From Blastococcus sp. CCUG 61487 (GTDB lineage Bacteria; Actinomycetota; Actinomycetes; Mycobacteriales; Geodermatophilaceae): DNA of 32,646 nt. Under the pieces are notes generated by a model, which had not been told where the DNA came from, did not search any database, and saw nothing but the letters and a program-made list of their open reading frames with translations. The stretch is from assembly GCF_005222955.1 (NCBI RefSeq), contig NZ_LWUA01000041.1, positions 1 to 32,646 on the forward strand. Direction: 5' to 3'. The translations under genes were made by a program, and so were the position numbers. Positions 24,584 through 32,212 of this stretch are shown piece by piece. The first letter of the stretch is position 1. The number at the start of each line of letters is the position of its first letter.

Positions 24584-26407
24584 TTGCCCGAGCTCCAGCC
24601 CCCGCCCGCTCCGTCCCGCTCGTCCGCCGCCACGTCGCGGCGCCGCGAACGCTCCGCCGGTCGCCAGTCCGCCGCCCGGGACGCCGACCGCGCCGCCGCC
24701 CGCGAGGAGCGGCTCGCGCAGGAGAGCTGGGTGGAGGGGGCCGCGCCGGAGCTGCCGGTCCGCGCCGTCCGCCCGGAGAACGTCGTCTTCCACCTGGGCC
24801 CGACGAACTCCGGCAAGACCTACGAGTCGCTGCAGGCCCTGGCCGCCACCGGGTCCGGGGTCTACGCCGCGCCGCTGCGCCAGCTCGCGCACGAGGCGTA
24901 CGAGAAGCTCTCCGCCCAGCTGCCCGAGGGCACGGTCGGCCTCTCCACCGGCGAGGAGGAGATCGACCCCTTCGCCCCCATCGTCTGCTGCACCGTGGAG
25001 AAGGCGCCGCCGCGCGGCGAGATGCTCGTCCTCGACGAGGCGCACTGGGTCACCGACCCCGACCGCGGCCACCACTGGGCCCGGCTGCTGCTCACCGGCG
25101 AGTACGGGGAGATGCACCTCATCTCCGCCGCCGAGGCCTACCTGGTGCTCAAGCCGCTGGTCTCCGACGCCGAGCGCATCGAGGTCGTCAACCACAAGCG
25201 GCTCTCCCGGCTCGACGTCCTGCGGGCGCCGGTCCGGCCGAACGGCGTGCGACCCCAGACCCTGGTGGTCGCGTTCTCCCGCAAGGCCGTCTACGCCGCG
25301 GCCGCCGAGCTCGACCAGCACCGGCCGGGCAAGGTCGGCGTCCTCTACGGCGCGCTGCCGCCGGCCACCCGCCGCGAGGTGATCCAGCGGTTCACCGGCG
25401 GTGAGCTCGACGTGCTGGTCACCACCGACGTCATCGGCCACGGCATCAACGTGCCGGCCACCACCGTGCTGTTCGCCGAGACGACGAAGTTCGACGGTCA
25501 GGAGATGCGTCCGCTGCGCAGCTGGGAGGCCGCCCAGATCGCCGGTCGCGCCGGGCGCTACGGCCTGACCGGCCACGGCGCCGCCGGCATCCTCATCGGG
25601 ATCAGTGGGCTCAAGCCCGTCGCCGCGCTCGTCGCCAAGGGGGCGGCCGTCGCCCGGGGTGACGAGCTCAGCGACCTGCCCAAGCGGGCGCCGCGGCTGC
25701 GGCCGGAGCTCGAGGACCTCGGCGCCTTCGAGGCCGTCGACCTGCCCGAGGCGCTGATCCGCTGGATGGCCTGGGCCCGGGCCGCGACCCGTGACCAGGC
25801 GATGACCGCCGACGACGTGACCAGCCTGGTGCTGCGGGTGCACGCGCTGCTCCCGCTGCTGCGCGGCCCGCTGGGCGCCGCCGGCGACCTGGAGACCGTG
25901 TGGCGGCTGGTCAACCTGGCCATCGACTACAACCCTCCGCGGCGCACCCGCTGGCTGGTGCTGGCCAAGGCCGCCCTCCAGCACGCCGTCGGCCTGCCCG
26001 TCCCGGCCGAGACCGTGCTCCCCGACGTGCCGCGCGGCGGCACCGTGGAGGACTACGAGCAGGCGGCGGCCGCCGCTCGCGACGCGCAGACCCTGCTGCG
26101 CCAGTTCCCCGGCGTCGCCGGGCTGGACGGCGACGACGCCGCCTGGGTCGAGGAGGAGTGCGCCGAGATGATCACCGAGCTGCTGCCCGACGCGATCGCG
26201 CTGGGCCGCTCCGGGAAGTGCGTCGAGTGCGGCGGGGCGATCGCGCCCTGGTTCACCACCTGCCGGCCGTGCAGCGCACCCGCCGGGCGGCGCGGCGGCG
26301 ACCGGGACCGCCGCCCCTCGGGGGGACGCCGTACCGCGGGCCGCGCGGCCGGCCGCTCGCTCGGCGGGCGGCAGGGCGGCCCCCGGGGACGGTCCCGCCG
26401 GGGCTGA
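24584..26407 (+). CDS. SUV3-like DExH-box RNA helicase with zinc ribbon and RG-rich tail
   Basis: This 607-aa superfamily 2 helicase resembles mitochondrial SUV3. Walker A is GPTNSGKT at residues 72-79, DEAH lies at 151-154, and TTDVIGHGINVP followed by QIAGRAGRYG gives motifs V and VI. SUV3 unwinds RNA for the mitochondrial degradosome; the bacterial homologues are little studied. The N-terminal ~45 residues are basic and low-complexity. A zinc ribbon CX2C-X10-CX2C spans C546, C549, C560 and C563. The last ~40 residues are rich in RG and RGG repeats, a common RNA-binding tail. TTG 24584 is preferred because of the GAAGGA site. A role in RNA unwinding or decay is family inference. Confidence 0.85.
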   Translation: MPELQPPPAPSRSSAATSRRRERSAGRQSAARDADRAAAREERLAQESWVEGAAPELPVRAVRPENVVFHLGPTNSGKTYESLQALAATGSGVYAAPLRQLAHEAYEKLSAQLPEGTVGLSTGEEEIDPFAPIVCCTVEKAPPRGEMLVLDEAHWVTDPDRGHHWARLLLTGEYGEMHLISAAEAYLVLKPLVSDAERIEVVNHKRLSRLDVLRAPVRPNGVRPQTLVVAFSRKAVYAAAAELDQHRPGKVGVLYGALPPATRREVIQRFTGGELDVLVTTDVIGHGINVPATTVLFAETTKFDGQEMRPLRSWEAAQIAGRAGRYGLTGHGAAGILIGISGLKPVAALVAKGAAVARGDELSDLPKRAPRLRPELEDLGAFEAVDLPEALIRWMAWARAATRDQAMTADDVTSLVLRVHALLPLLRGPLGAAGDLETVWRLVNLAIDYNPPRRTRWLVLAKAALQHAVGLPVPAETVLPDVPRGGTVEDYEQAAAAARDAQTLLRQFPGVAGLDGDDAAWVEEECAEMITELLPDAIALGRSGKCVECGGAIAPWFTTCRPCSAPAGRRGGDRDRRPSGGRRTAGRAAGRSLGGRQGGPRGRSRRG

Positions 26408-26433
26408 GCCGCCGGGGTCGAGCCGCCGGCGAT

Positions 26434-27258
26434 TCAGTCGAGCAGCGGCCGCAGGTTCTCCTCCCAGACGTCCCAGCCGAGCCGGGCGACGAGCGCGGTG
26501 ACGACGACGAGGAAGGCGATCCGGATGAAGCCGCTGCCCCGTGCGGTCGCCGTCCGGGCGCCGAGGTAGCCGCCGACCATGTTCGCCGCCCCGAGCAGCA
26601 GGCCCAGCCCCCAGTAGACCGAGCCGTGCGGGACGAAGAACAGCAGCGCGCCGAGGTTCGTGGCGCAGTTGACGATCTTCGCCTTGGCACTCGCCTCGAG
26701 GAAGGCGTAGCCCAGCAGCGAGACCATCGCGAAGACCAGGAACGAGCCGGTGCCCGGGCCGAGGATGCCGTCGTAGAAGCCGATCGCCGCACCGATGGCC
26801 GCCGCCGTCCCGTGGTGCCGGCGTCCGGTGTGCCGCAGAGCGGTGACGTCGCCGAGGGACGGGCGCAGCACCGTGAACGCCCCGATGCCGACCAGCGCCA
26901 CCACGATGATCGGCTTGAACACCTCGGCCGGGAGCAGCGCCGCCACGCTCGCTCCCAGGAAGCTGCCCACGAGCGCGACCGCCGCCATCGGCAGCGCGGT
27001 GCGCAGGTCGGGGCGCACCCGGCGGTAGTAGGTGACCGCGCTGGTCGTGGTGCCGGCGATTGAGCCGAGCTTGTTGGTCGCGAGCGCCTCGACCGGGCTG
27101 ATGCCCGGCACGAGCAGCAGTGCCGGCAGCTGCACCAGGCCACCGCCGCCGACGACGGCATCGATGAAGCCGGCCGCGAGCCCGGCGAGCAGGACCAGCA
27201 CCAGCGTCGTCGTCGCCAGTCCGTCGGGCAGCACGTCGAGGGCGAGCAGGTCGGTCAT
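26434..27258 (-). CDS. TauE/SafE family membrane permease
   Basis: This 274-aa integral membrane protein has about eight hydrophobic segments in two repeats, each with a glycine-rich family block: GFIDAVVGGGGLVQLP near residue 30, and GFYDGILGPGTGSFLVF near residue 150. The intervening TNKLGSIAGTTTSAVTYYRR is also typical. The family exports sulfite, sulfoacetate or related anions, or is unassigned. The ATG at 27258 has AAGGAG 5 nt upstream. It converges on the helicase gene with a 26-nt gap and is divergent from the ArsC-like gene. No sulfur metabolism genes are nearby, so the substrate is open. Confidence 0.92.
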   Translation of the reverse strand: MTDLLALDVLPDGLATTTLVLVLLAGLAAGFIDAVVGGGGLVQLPALLLVPGISPVEALATNKLGSIAGTTTSAVTYYRRVRPDLRTALPMAAVALVGSFLGASVAALLPAEVFKPIIVVALVGIGAFTVLRPSLGDVTALRHTGRRHHGTAAAIGAAIGFYDGILGPGTGSFLVFAMVSLLGYAFLEASAKAKIVNCATNLGALLFFVPHGSVYWGLGLLLGAANMVGGYLGARTATARGSGFIRIAFLVVVTALVARLGWDVWEENLRPLLD

Positions 27259-27348
27259 GCCACTCCTTCCGGCCCGCCGTCGGCTCGTCCCGGCGCCCTG
27301 GGCGACGCTCACCTCATCACGCGCCGCGGGTGGTCCGCCGCACCGCCC

Positions 27349-27354
27349 TAGGCT
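27349..27354 (+). promoter_or_regulatory. Putative -10 box of the ArsC-like gene
   Basis: TAGGCT (TANNNT) ends 6 nt before the GTG at 27361, with no Shine-Dalgarno, predicting a leaderless transcript. No convincing -35 was found. Confidence 0.5.
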
Positions 27355-27360
27355 GGGCGC

Positions 27361-27711
27361 GTGGAGGTCTGGTTCAACCCCTCGTGCTCGAAGTGCCGCA
27401 TCGCCCGCGACCAGCTCGACGAGGCCGGGGTCGAGTACACGCTGCGCCGCTACCTCGACCAGCCGCCGACCGAGGCCGAGCTCCGCGCCGCGCTGGCCGC
27501 CCTCGGCCGGGAGCCGTGGGACATCACCCGGACGTCCGACCCGCTGGCCCGGGAGCTCGGCGTGCGCGAGCTGCCGCGCGACCGGGACACCTGGATCCGC
27601 CTCCTGGTGGCGCATCCGAAGCTGATCCAGCGACCGATCGTGCTGTCCGACGACGGCCGCGCCTGGGTGGCCCGGGACGACGAGACGCTGCGCGAGATCA
27701 CCGCGGGCTGA
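27361..27711 (+). CDS. ArsC/Spx-like thioredoxin-fold protein (arsenate reductase family)
   Basis: This 116-aa protein has the ArsC/Spx/YffB fold. The N-terminal redox site is FNPSCSKCR, with C9 and C12 making a CXXC pair. The C-terminal block LIQRPIVLSDDGRAWVARDDE matches the family. Classical glutaredoxin-linked ArsC has a single active-site cysteine (NPXCGTSR), so the CXXC here is more like Spx/MgsR or YfgD-type proteins. It could be an arsenate reductase or a thiol-redox protein; no ars operon genes are adjacent. The GTG start has no Shine-Dalgarno and lies 6 nt after TAGGCT. It converges on the polymerase gene with a 13-nt gap. Confidence 0.85.
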   Translation: MEVWFNPSCSKCRIARDQLDEAGVEYTLRRYLDQPPTEAELRAALAALGREPWDITRTSDPLARELGVRELPRDRDTWIRLLVAHPKLIQRPIVLSDDGRAWVARDDETLREITAG

Positions 27712-27724
27712 CCGGGCGCACGAC

Positions 27725-29368
27725 TCACGAGGCGTCGGCCCACGAGCTGACCACGGCCACGTCCAGCGGGAAGTCCAGCGGGAACCCGCCGAACAGCAGC
27801 CGGCCCGCCTCCACCGCTGCCTCCCGCACCGCCTCGCCCACCTCGGCGGCCAGGTGCTCGGGGGTGTGCACCACCACCTCGTCGTGCAGGAAGATGACGA
27901 GGTGGGGCCGGGCGGAGGGCGGCCCCTCCCCCAGCGCCCACAGCCGGTTCCGCAGGTCGGCCAGCCAGCACAGCGCCCACTCGGCCGCGGTGCCCTGGAC
28001 GACGAAGTTGCGGGTGAACCGGCCCCACGCGCGCCGGTGCCGCTCGCGCTCCTGGCGGTCGCCGCCGTCGTCGGGCGGCTCCCCCAGGTCGGCCCCGCGC
28101 TGCGCCCAGCCCGCGGCCGGGAGCGGCGAGCCGCGCCCGAGCAGCGTCCGGACGACCTCGCCGCGCTCCCCGGCGCGGGCCGCCTCCTCCACGAGCCCGA
28201 TCGCGCGGGGGTAGCGACGGGCCAGCCGCGGCATCATCCGCCCGCTCTCGCCCCGGGTCCCGCCGTAGAGCGCGCCCAGCATCCCGACCTTGGCCTCGGC
28301 GCGGGTGGCCACCACCCCGCCGGCCACCATGCCCTGGTAGAGATCCCTGCCGCGCGCGGCCTCCGCCATCGCGCCGTCGCCGCTCATCCCGGCGAGCACG
28401 CGCGGTTCGAGCTGGGCGACGTCGGCGACGACGAACCGCCAGCCGTCGTCGGCGATGGCCGCCGGCCGGACCTGGACGGGCATGGAGAGCGCTCCCCCGC
28501 CGTGCGACGCCCACCGCCCGGTGACCACACCGCCCGGGAGGAAGGACGGGCGGAACCGCCCGTCGCGCACCCAGGCGTCCAGCCACGCCCAGCCGTTCGC
28601 CGTCATCAGCCGGGCGAGCCTGCGGTACTCCAGCAGGGCCGGCAGCGCGGGGTGGTCCAACTGCTCGAGGGTCCACGAGCGGGTGTCGGTCACCGCCAGC
28701 CCCGCGCCCTGCAGCGCGCGGAGCAGCTCCCCCGGCGAGTCCGGGTTGAGCGCCGGCGCCCCAAGGCCCGCGCGGATCTCACCGGCCAGCCGGCCCAGCA
28801 CCGCGGGCCGCTGCCCGGCGGCCGGTCGCGGACCGAGCAACCCCGCCAGCAGCCGGTCGTGGACGTCGGCCCGCCACGGCAGGCCGGCGTGCGTCATCTC
28901 GGCGGCCACCAGCGCGCCGGAGGACTCCGCGGCGAGCAGCAGTTCCAGGCCCCGTCTCGACCCCGCCGCCTCGAGCGCGGCCTGCTGCCGGTCGTGCTCG
29001 GCGACGGGGTCCAGCAGGTCGGCGGGGTCGTCGAGCGGGAACAGCGCGGCGTCGGTGTCGGTGACCGGCTGCAGGACGTCCCAGCCCGGCGTCTCGTCGT
29101 CGGCGAGCAGCGCCTGGTCGACCAGCGGCGAGCGCCGCAGGATCGCGTGGCAAAGCCGGAGATCCGCGCAGCGGGCCACGCGCACGCCCCGGTCCAGCAG
29201 CGCGGGGTACCAGCGGGTGGTGTCGTCCCACACCCAGCGCACCGGCTCGGGCCGGTGCTCGCGCTCGGCGACGTGGGCGGGCAGGTGCTCGGCGGGCAGC
29301 CGCACGGTGGCACCGGGACCACGGACCTCGACGTCCCCACCGCGCCGCCGGAGGACGATCCGCTCCAC
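27725..29368 (-). CDS. PolA-type bifunctional exonuclease/DNA polymerase-like protein
   Basis: This 547-aa protein has a family A DNA polymerase domain. Motif A is ADVAQLEPRV with catalytic D316. Motif B-like R356...K360...YGG lies at 368-370. Motif C is HDEV at 495-498. Upstream, MTHAGLPW and the thumb-like NPDSPGELLRAL match Pol I order. The N-terminal ~140 residues occupy the 3'-5' exonuclease position, but I see no DXE motif, so the exonuclease is probably inactive. There is no 5'-nuclease domain. Actinobacteria often annotate this as a bifunctional enzyme beside full-length Pol I; its role is unsettled. GTG 29368 was chosen because the domain starts there; GACACT lies 6 nt upstream with no Shine-Dalgarno. 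Confidence 0.88.
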   Translation of the reverse strand: MERIVLRRRGGDVEVRGPGATVRLPAEHLPAHVAEREHRPEPVRWVWDDTTRWYPALLDRGVRVARCADLRLCHAILRRSPLVDQALLADDETPGWDVLQPVTDTDAALFPLDDPADLLDPVAEHDRQQAALEAAGSRRGLELLLAAESSGALVAAEMTHAGLPWRADVHDRLLAGLLGPRPAAGQRPAVLGRLAGEIRAGLGAPALNPDSPGELLRALQGAGLAVTDTRSWTLEQLDHPALPALLEYRRLARLMTANGWAWLDAWVRDGRFRPSFLPGGVVTGRWASHGGGALSMPVQVRPAAIADDGWRFVVADVAQLEPRVLAGMSGDGAMAEAARGRDLYQGMVAGGVVATRAEAKVGMLGALYGGTRGESGRMMPRLARRYPRAIGLVEEAARAGERGEVVRTLLGRGSPLPAAGWAQRGADLGEPPDDGGDRQERERHRRAWGRFTRNFVVQGTAAEWALCWLADLRNRLWALGEGPPSARPHLVIFLHDEVVVHTPEHLAAEVGEAVREAAVEAGRLLFGGFPLDFPLDVAVVSSWADAS

Positions 29369-29457
29369 CCGGCCAGTGTCGCCGACGGGTACGACGGCAC
29401 GGCTGATCCCCACCGCTTCGGGGTGCCGGCCTCGCCCGGTGGCGCGTCGCGCCGGGC

Positions 29458-29463
29458 TAGCGT
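29458..29463 (+). promoter_or_regulatory. Putative -10 box of the DUF1330-like gene
   Basis: TAGCGT (TANNNT) ends 5 nt before the ATG at 29469, with no Shine-Dalgarno between, matching the other leaderless arrangements here. No clear -35 is seen. Confidence 0.45.
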
Positions 29464-29468
29464 GCGGC

Positions 29469-29831
29469 ATGGCTGTCGATCCCCGTGGCTCGGACCTCAA
29501 GCGCTTCCTGCAGGAGGACCCGGGCGGCCCCGTCGTCATGCTCAACCTGCTGCGCTACGCCGACGACGGCAGAGAGTCTTACGCGCGGTACGCCGAGGCG
29601 CTGCGCACGACATTCCTCCCCCGCTACGGCGGGGAGGTGCTCTACGCCGGCGAGGGCAGCACCCCGCTCGTCGCCGAGGCCGGACAGGACTGGGACGCGG
29701 TGCTGCTCATCCGGTATCCCTCGCGGCAGGCGTTCAGCCGGATGGTGGCCGACCCGGAGTACCAGCAGTTCACGCACTTCCGCACCCGGGCGCTGACCGA
29801 GGCGGTGCTGCAGGCAACCATCCCCAGGTGA
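29469..29831 (+). CDS. DUF1330-like small alpha/beta protein
   Basis: This 120-aa protein resembles the DUF1330 dimeric ferredoxin-like fold, with VVMLNLLRYADDGRESYARYAEA and a later AVLLIRYPSRQAFSRMVADPEYQ (blocks given in part). Such proteins are small and of unknown function, similar in fold to antibiotic-biosynthesis monooxygenases. The ATG at 29469 lies 5 nt after a TAGCGT box. It is divergent from the polymerase gene, with a 100-bp gap. The stop codon overlaps the candidate iron box of the next gene, 34 nt upstream of that gene. No specific function can be given. Confidence 0.85.
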   Translation: MAVDPRGSDLKRFLQEDPGGPVVMLNLLRYADDGRESYARYAEALRTTFLPRYGGEVLYAGEGSTPLVAEAGQDWDAVLLIRYPSRQAFSRMVADPEYQQFTHFRTRALTEAVLQATIPR

Positions 29832-29847
29832 GGGCAGCCTAACTTCA
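29829..29847 (+). promoter_or_regulatory. Candidate DtxR/IdeR iron box
   Basis: TGAGGGCAGCCTAACTTCA matches the IdeR consensus TTAGGTTAGGCTAACCTAA at 13 of 19 positions. It lies 18 nt upstream of the siderophore-interacting protein start, directly before a TAGGGT -10 candidate. The match is moderate, and the context (iron-uptake gene) raises it. Confidence 0.4.
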
Positions 29848-29853
29848 CTGGCC

Positions 29854-29859
29854 TAGGGT
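29854..29859 (+). promoter_or_regulatory. Putative -10 box of the siderophore-interacting protein gene
   Basis: TAGGGT (TANNNT) ends 6 nt before the ATG at 29866, with no Shine-Dalgarno between, predicting a leaderless mRNA. The -35 position is covered by the candidate iron box. Confidence 0.5.
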
Positions 29860-29865
29860 CGGGCC

Positions 29866-30732
29866 ATGAGTGACGCCCGTTCCCCGGAGCCCGACCGGCC
29901 GCGCCGCAAGCGCACGCCCCGCATCGGCGAGGTGCTGCGCACGAGCCGGATCACCCCGCACATGATCCGGGTGGTGCTCGGTGGCGAGGGCCTGGCCGGC
30001 TTCCCGGCCGGGGAGTTCACCGACCACTACGTGAAGCTGCTCTTCCCTCCGCCCGGCGCGCCCTACGGGGTGCCGTACGACGTCGACGAGCTGCGCGCCG
30101 AGCTGCCCGCCGAGCAGTGGCCGGTGACCCGCACGTACACGGTCCGGGCCTGGGACGCCGCGTCCGGTGAGCTGACCATCGACTTCGTGCACCACGGCGA
30201 CGAGGGCATCGCCGGGCCCTGGGCCGCAGCGGCCCGGCCGGGCGACCGGATCCAGTTCATGGGCCCCGGCGGCGCCTACCGGCCGCGGCCGGACGCCGAC
30301 TGGCACCTGCTCGCCGGGGACGAGTCGGCCCTGCCCGCGATCGCCACCGCGCTCGACGGGCTGCCGCCCGGCACGCGGGCGCTGGCCTTCCTCGAGGTCG
30401 CCGGACCCGACGAGGAGCAGCACGACCTGACCCTGGCTCCGGGGACGGAGCTGCGCTGGCTGCACCGCGGGGACGCCGCTCCCGGCGAGGCGCTGGTGGC
30501 GGCGGTCCGCGGCACCGAGCTCCCGGCCGGCCGTGGGCACCTGTTCGTGCACGGCGAGGCGTACGCCGTCCGGGAGCTGCGCCGGCACCTGCGCGAGCTG
30601 TACGGACTGGCGCCGGAGTGGACGTCGATCTCCGGCTACTGGCGTCGCGGCGACACCGAGGACCGCTGGCAGGCGAGCAAGCCGGAGTGGAACGCCCGGA
30701 TCGCGGCCGAGGAGACCTCCGCGCCGGCGTGA
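29866..30732 (+). CDS. Siderophore-interacting protein (FAD-dependent ferric reductase)
   Basis: This 288-aa protein belongs to the SIP/ViuB family, cytoplasmic flavoproteins that reduce ferric siderophores to release iron. The FAD-binding block is RTYTVR at residues 89-94, followed by DFVHHGDEGIAGPWA and GDRIQFMGPGG. The NAD(P)H domain starts with LLAGDESALPAI, and the family C-terminus GYWRRGDTEDRW is present. Length is typical. The ATG at 29866 sits 6 nt after TAGGGT. A candidate DtxR/IdeR box immediately upstream suggests iron repression. No siderophore biosynthesis genes are nearby, so it may serve xenosiderophores or a distant cluster. Confidence 0.92.
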   Translation: MSDARSPEPDRPRRKRTPRIGEVLRTSRITPHMIRVVLGGEGLAGFPAGEFTDHYVKLLFPPPGAPYGVPYDVDELRAELPAEQWPVTRTYTVRAWDAASGELTIDFVHHGDEGIAGPWAAAARPGDRIQFMGPGGAYRPRPDADWHLLAGDESALPAIATALDGLPPGTRALAFLEVAGPDEEQHDLTLAPGTELRWLHRGDAAPGEALVAAVRGTELPAGRGHLFVHGEAYAVRELRRHLRELYGLAPEWTSISGYWRRGDTEDRWQASKPEWNARIAAEETSAPA

Positions 30733-30815
30733 GGCGCGGGCTCCGACCGGAATCCTCGGCCACCGGCGGCGTCTGACAAGCTCGGAGGCTCCCGACCCCA
30801 ACCGCAGGAGGACCC

Positions 30816-31787
30816 GTGCGCGCCGCCCAGATCTCCACCCTCGACGGACCGGGGGCCATCCAGGTCGTCGACGTCCCCGAGCCCGAGGCCGCCGACAAGG
30901 TCCTCATCGAGGTGCACGCCGCCGGCGTGACCTATCCCGAGGTGCTGCAGAGCCGCGGCGAGTACCAGATGAAGCCGCCGCTGCCGTTCGTCCCGGGCAG
31001 CGAGGTGGCCGGGGTCGTCCGCTCCGCGCCCGGGGACAGCGGCTTCTCCGCGGGGCAGCGCGTCGCAGCGTTCCCCTCGCTCGGCGGATTCGCCGAGGTG
31101 GTCGCGGCGCCGCCGTCGATGGTCTTCCCGCTCCCGGACGGGACGAGCTTCGAGCAGGGCGCGGCGCTGCCGATGAACTACCTGACGATGCACTTCGCGC
31201 TCCGCCGCCGCGGGCAGCTGCGCGAGGGCGAGCACGTGCTCGTGCACGGCGCCGCCGGTGGCCTCGGGACGGCGGCGGTCCAGCTCGCCAAGGCCTACGG
31301 CGCCCGGGTCGTCGCGGTCGTCTCCAGCGACGCCAAGGGCGAGGTCGCGCGCGCCGCAGGAGCCGACGACGTCGTCCCCTCCGAGGGGTTCCGCGACGCC
31401 GTCAAGGAGCTGACCGGTGGCCGCGGCGTCGACCTGATCGTCGACCCGGTCGGCGGCGACAGGTTCACCGACTCGCTGCGCAGCCTGGGGCGCGAGGGCC
31501 GGATCCTCGTGCTCGGGTTCACCGGCGGGGAGATCCCCACGGTGAAGGTGAACCGGCTGCTGCTCAACAACGTCTCGGTCGTCGGTGTCGGCTGGGGCGC
31601 CTTCTGGGCCGGCAGCGCACCCGGCTACCCGAAGGAGCAGTGGGAGGAGCTGTACCCGCTGCTGGAGAGCGGGAAGCTGGACCCGGTCCTCGGGACGGTC
31701 CACCCGCTGGAGGACGTCGTCGCGGCCGTCACCGAGCTCGACGAGCGCCGGGCAGCCGGCAAGGTGCTCCTCCGCGTCCGCGGCTGA
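30816..31787 (+). CDS. NADPH:quinone oxidoreductase-like zinc-independent MDR protein
   Basis: This 323-aa protein is a medium-chain dehydrogenase/reductase. The N-terminal GroES-like domain has VLIEVHAAGVTYPEVLQSRG and lacks the zinc ligands of alcohol dehydrogenases. The NADPH-binding motif is AAGGLGTAA at residues 146-154, with VVAVVSSDAKGEVARAAGAD after it. It resembles QorA-type quinone reductases and possibly enoyl-CoA reductases; the substrate is not set. The GTG at 30816 has AGGAGG 4 nt upstream. The gene stands alone, after a gap of about 80 bp, and converges on the small hypothetical gene. Confidence 0.92.
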   Translation: MRAAQISTLDGPGAIQVVDVPEPEAADKVLIEVHAAGVTYPEVLQSRGEYQMKPPLPFVPGSEVAGVVRSAPGDSGFSAGQRVAAFPSLGGFAEVVAAPPSMVFPLPDGTSFEQGAALPMNYLTMHFALRRRGQLREGEHVLVHGAAGGLGTAAVQLAKAYGARVVAVVSSDAKGEVARAAGADDVVPSEGFRDAVKELTGGRGVDLIVDPVGGDRFTDSLRSLGREGRILVLGFTGGEIPTVKVNRLLLNNVSVVGVGWGAFWAGSAPGYPKEQWEELYPLLESGKLDPVLGTVHPLEDVVAAVTELDERRAAGKVLLRVRG

Positions 31788-31795
31788 CCCACCCC

Positions 31796-31831
31796 GGCTG
31801 CGGCGTCACTACCCCAGGAGGCGCCGCAGCC
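31796..31831. terminator. Bidirectional terminator-like hairpin
   Basis: GGCTGCGGCG (31796-31805) is the exact reverse complement of 31822-31831, with a 16-nt loop. It begins 8 nt after the quinone oxidoreductase stop codon and its right arm encodes the last residues of the convergent small protein. No U-tract follows. Confidence 0.55.
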
Positions 31832-32117
31832 GGCGCGCCGGCGCGCACGCCAGCAGGAGCGGCAGCCGCACCGCGTCGTGCGCCATGCGCACCCCGAACC
31901 GCAGCAGGTCCGGCCACTCGGCCGGCCGGGGGGCGGCCTTCTCCGCCGGCCGTGCGGCCGGCGTCTCGGTGACCGCCCGGGCCGCCACGGGCGGCGGCGC
32001 GAGCACGTCCATGGCCGGGTGGCTGCGCCGCGGCCCGCGCAGCGAGGCGAAGGACGGGATCGGCGGAGCCATCGGCGACTCGCCCTCGTCCCCTCGTCCA
32101 CGACGGGTCGTCGACAC
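31809..32117 (-). CDS. Small hypothetical protein with basic amphipathic C-terminus
   Basis: This is a 102-aa frame that I do not recognise. The N-terminal two thirds are Pro/Ala-rich and probably disordered. The last ~30 residues (RFGVRMAHDAVRLPLLLACAPARR) look like an amphipathic or membrane-surface helix followed by a basic tail. The GTG start at 32117 is supported by AGGAGGAG about 6-8 nt upstream, the strongest reason to call it real. A longer frame to 32243 lacks such a signal. It converges on the quinone oxidoreductase, and follows the cell-wall-type gene after 139 bp. It may be a lineage-specific small protein or spurious. Confidence 0.5.
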   Translation of the reverse strand: MSTTRRGRGDEGESPMAPPIPSFASLRGPRRSHPAMDVLAPPPVAARAVTETPAARPAEKAAPRPAEWPDLLRFGVRMAHDAVRLPLLLACAPARRLRRLLG

Positions 32118-32118
32118 G

Positions 32119-32130
32119 GTGGGCTCCTCC
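32119..32130 (-). promoter_or_regulatory. Ribosome binding site of the 102-aa frame
   Basis: The minus strand reads AGGAGGAG within this interval, a few nt before GTG 32117. It is among the best Shine-Dalgarno matches in the window and is the main support for the small gene. Confidence 0.5.
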
Positions 32131-32212
32131 TGAGGTTCGGGCGATCGGGCCGGCGCGACGGGTGGCCGTCCGGCCGACGTCGTCGACACTAGCCGCGGCC
32201 TTGCACGGCGTC

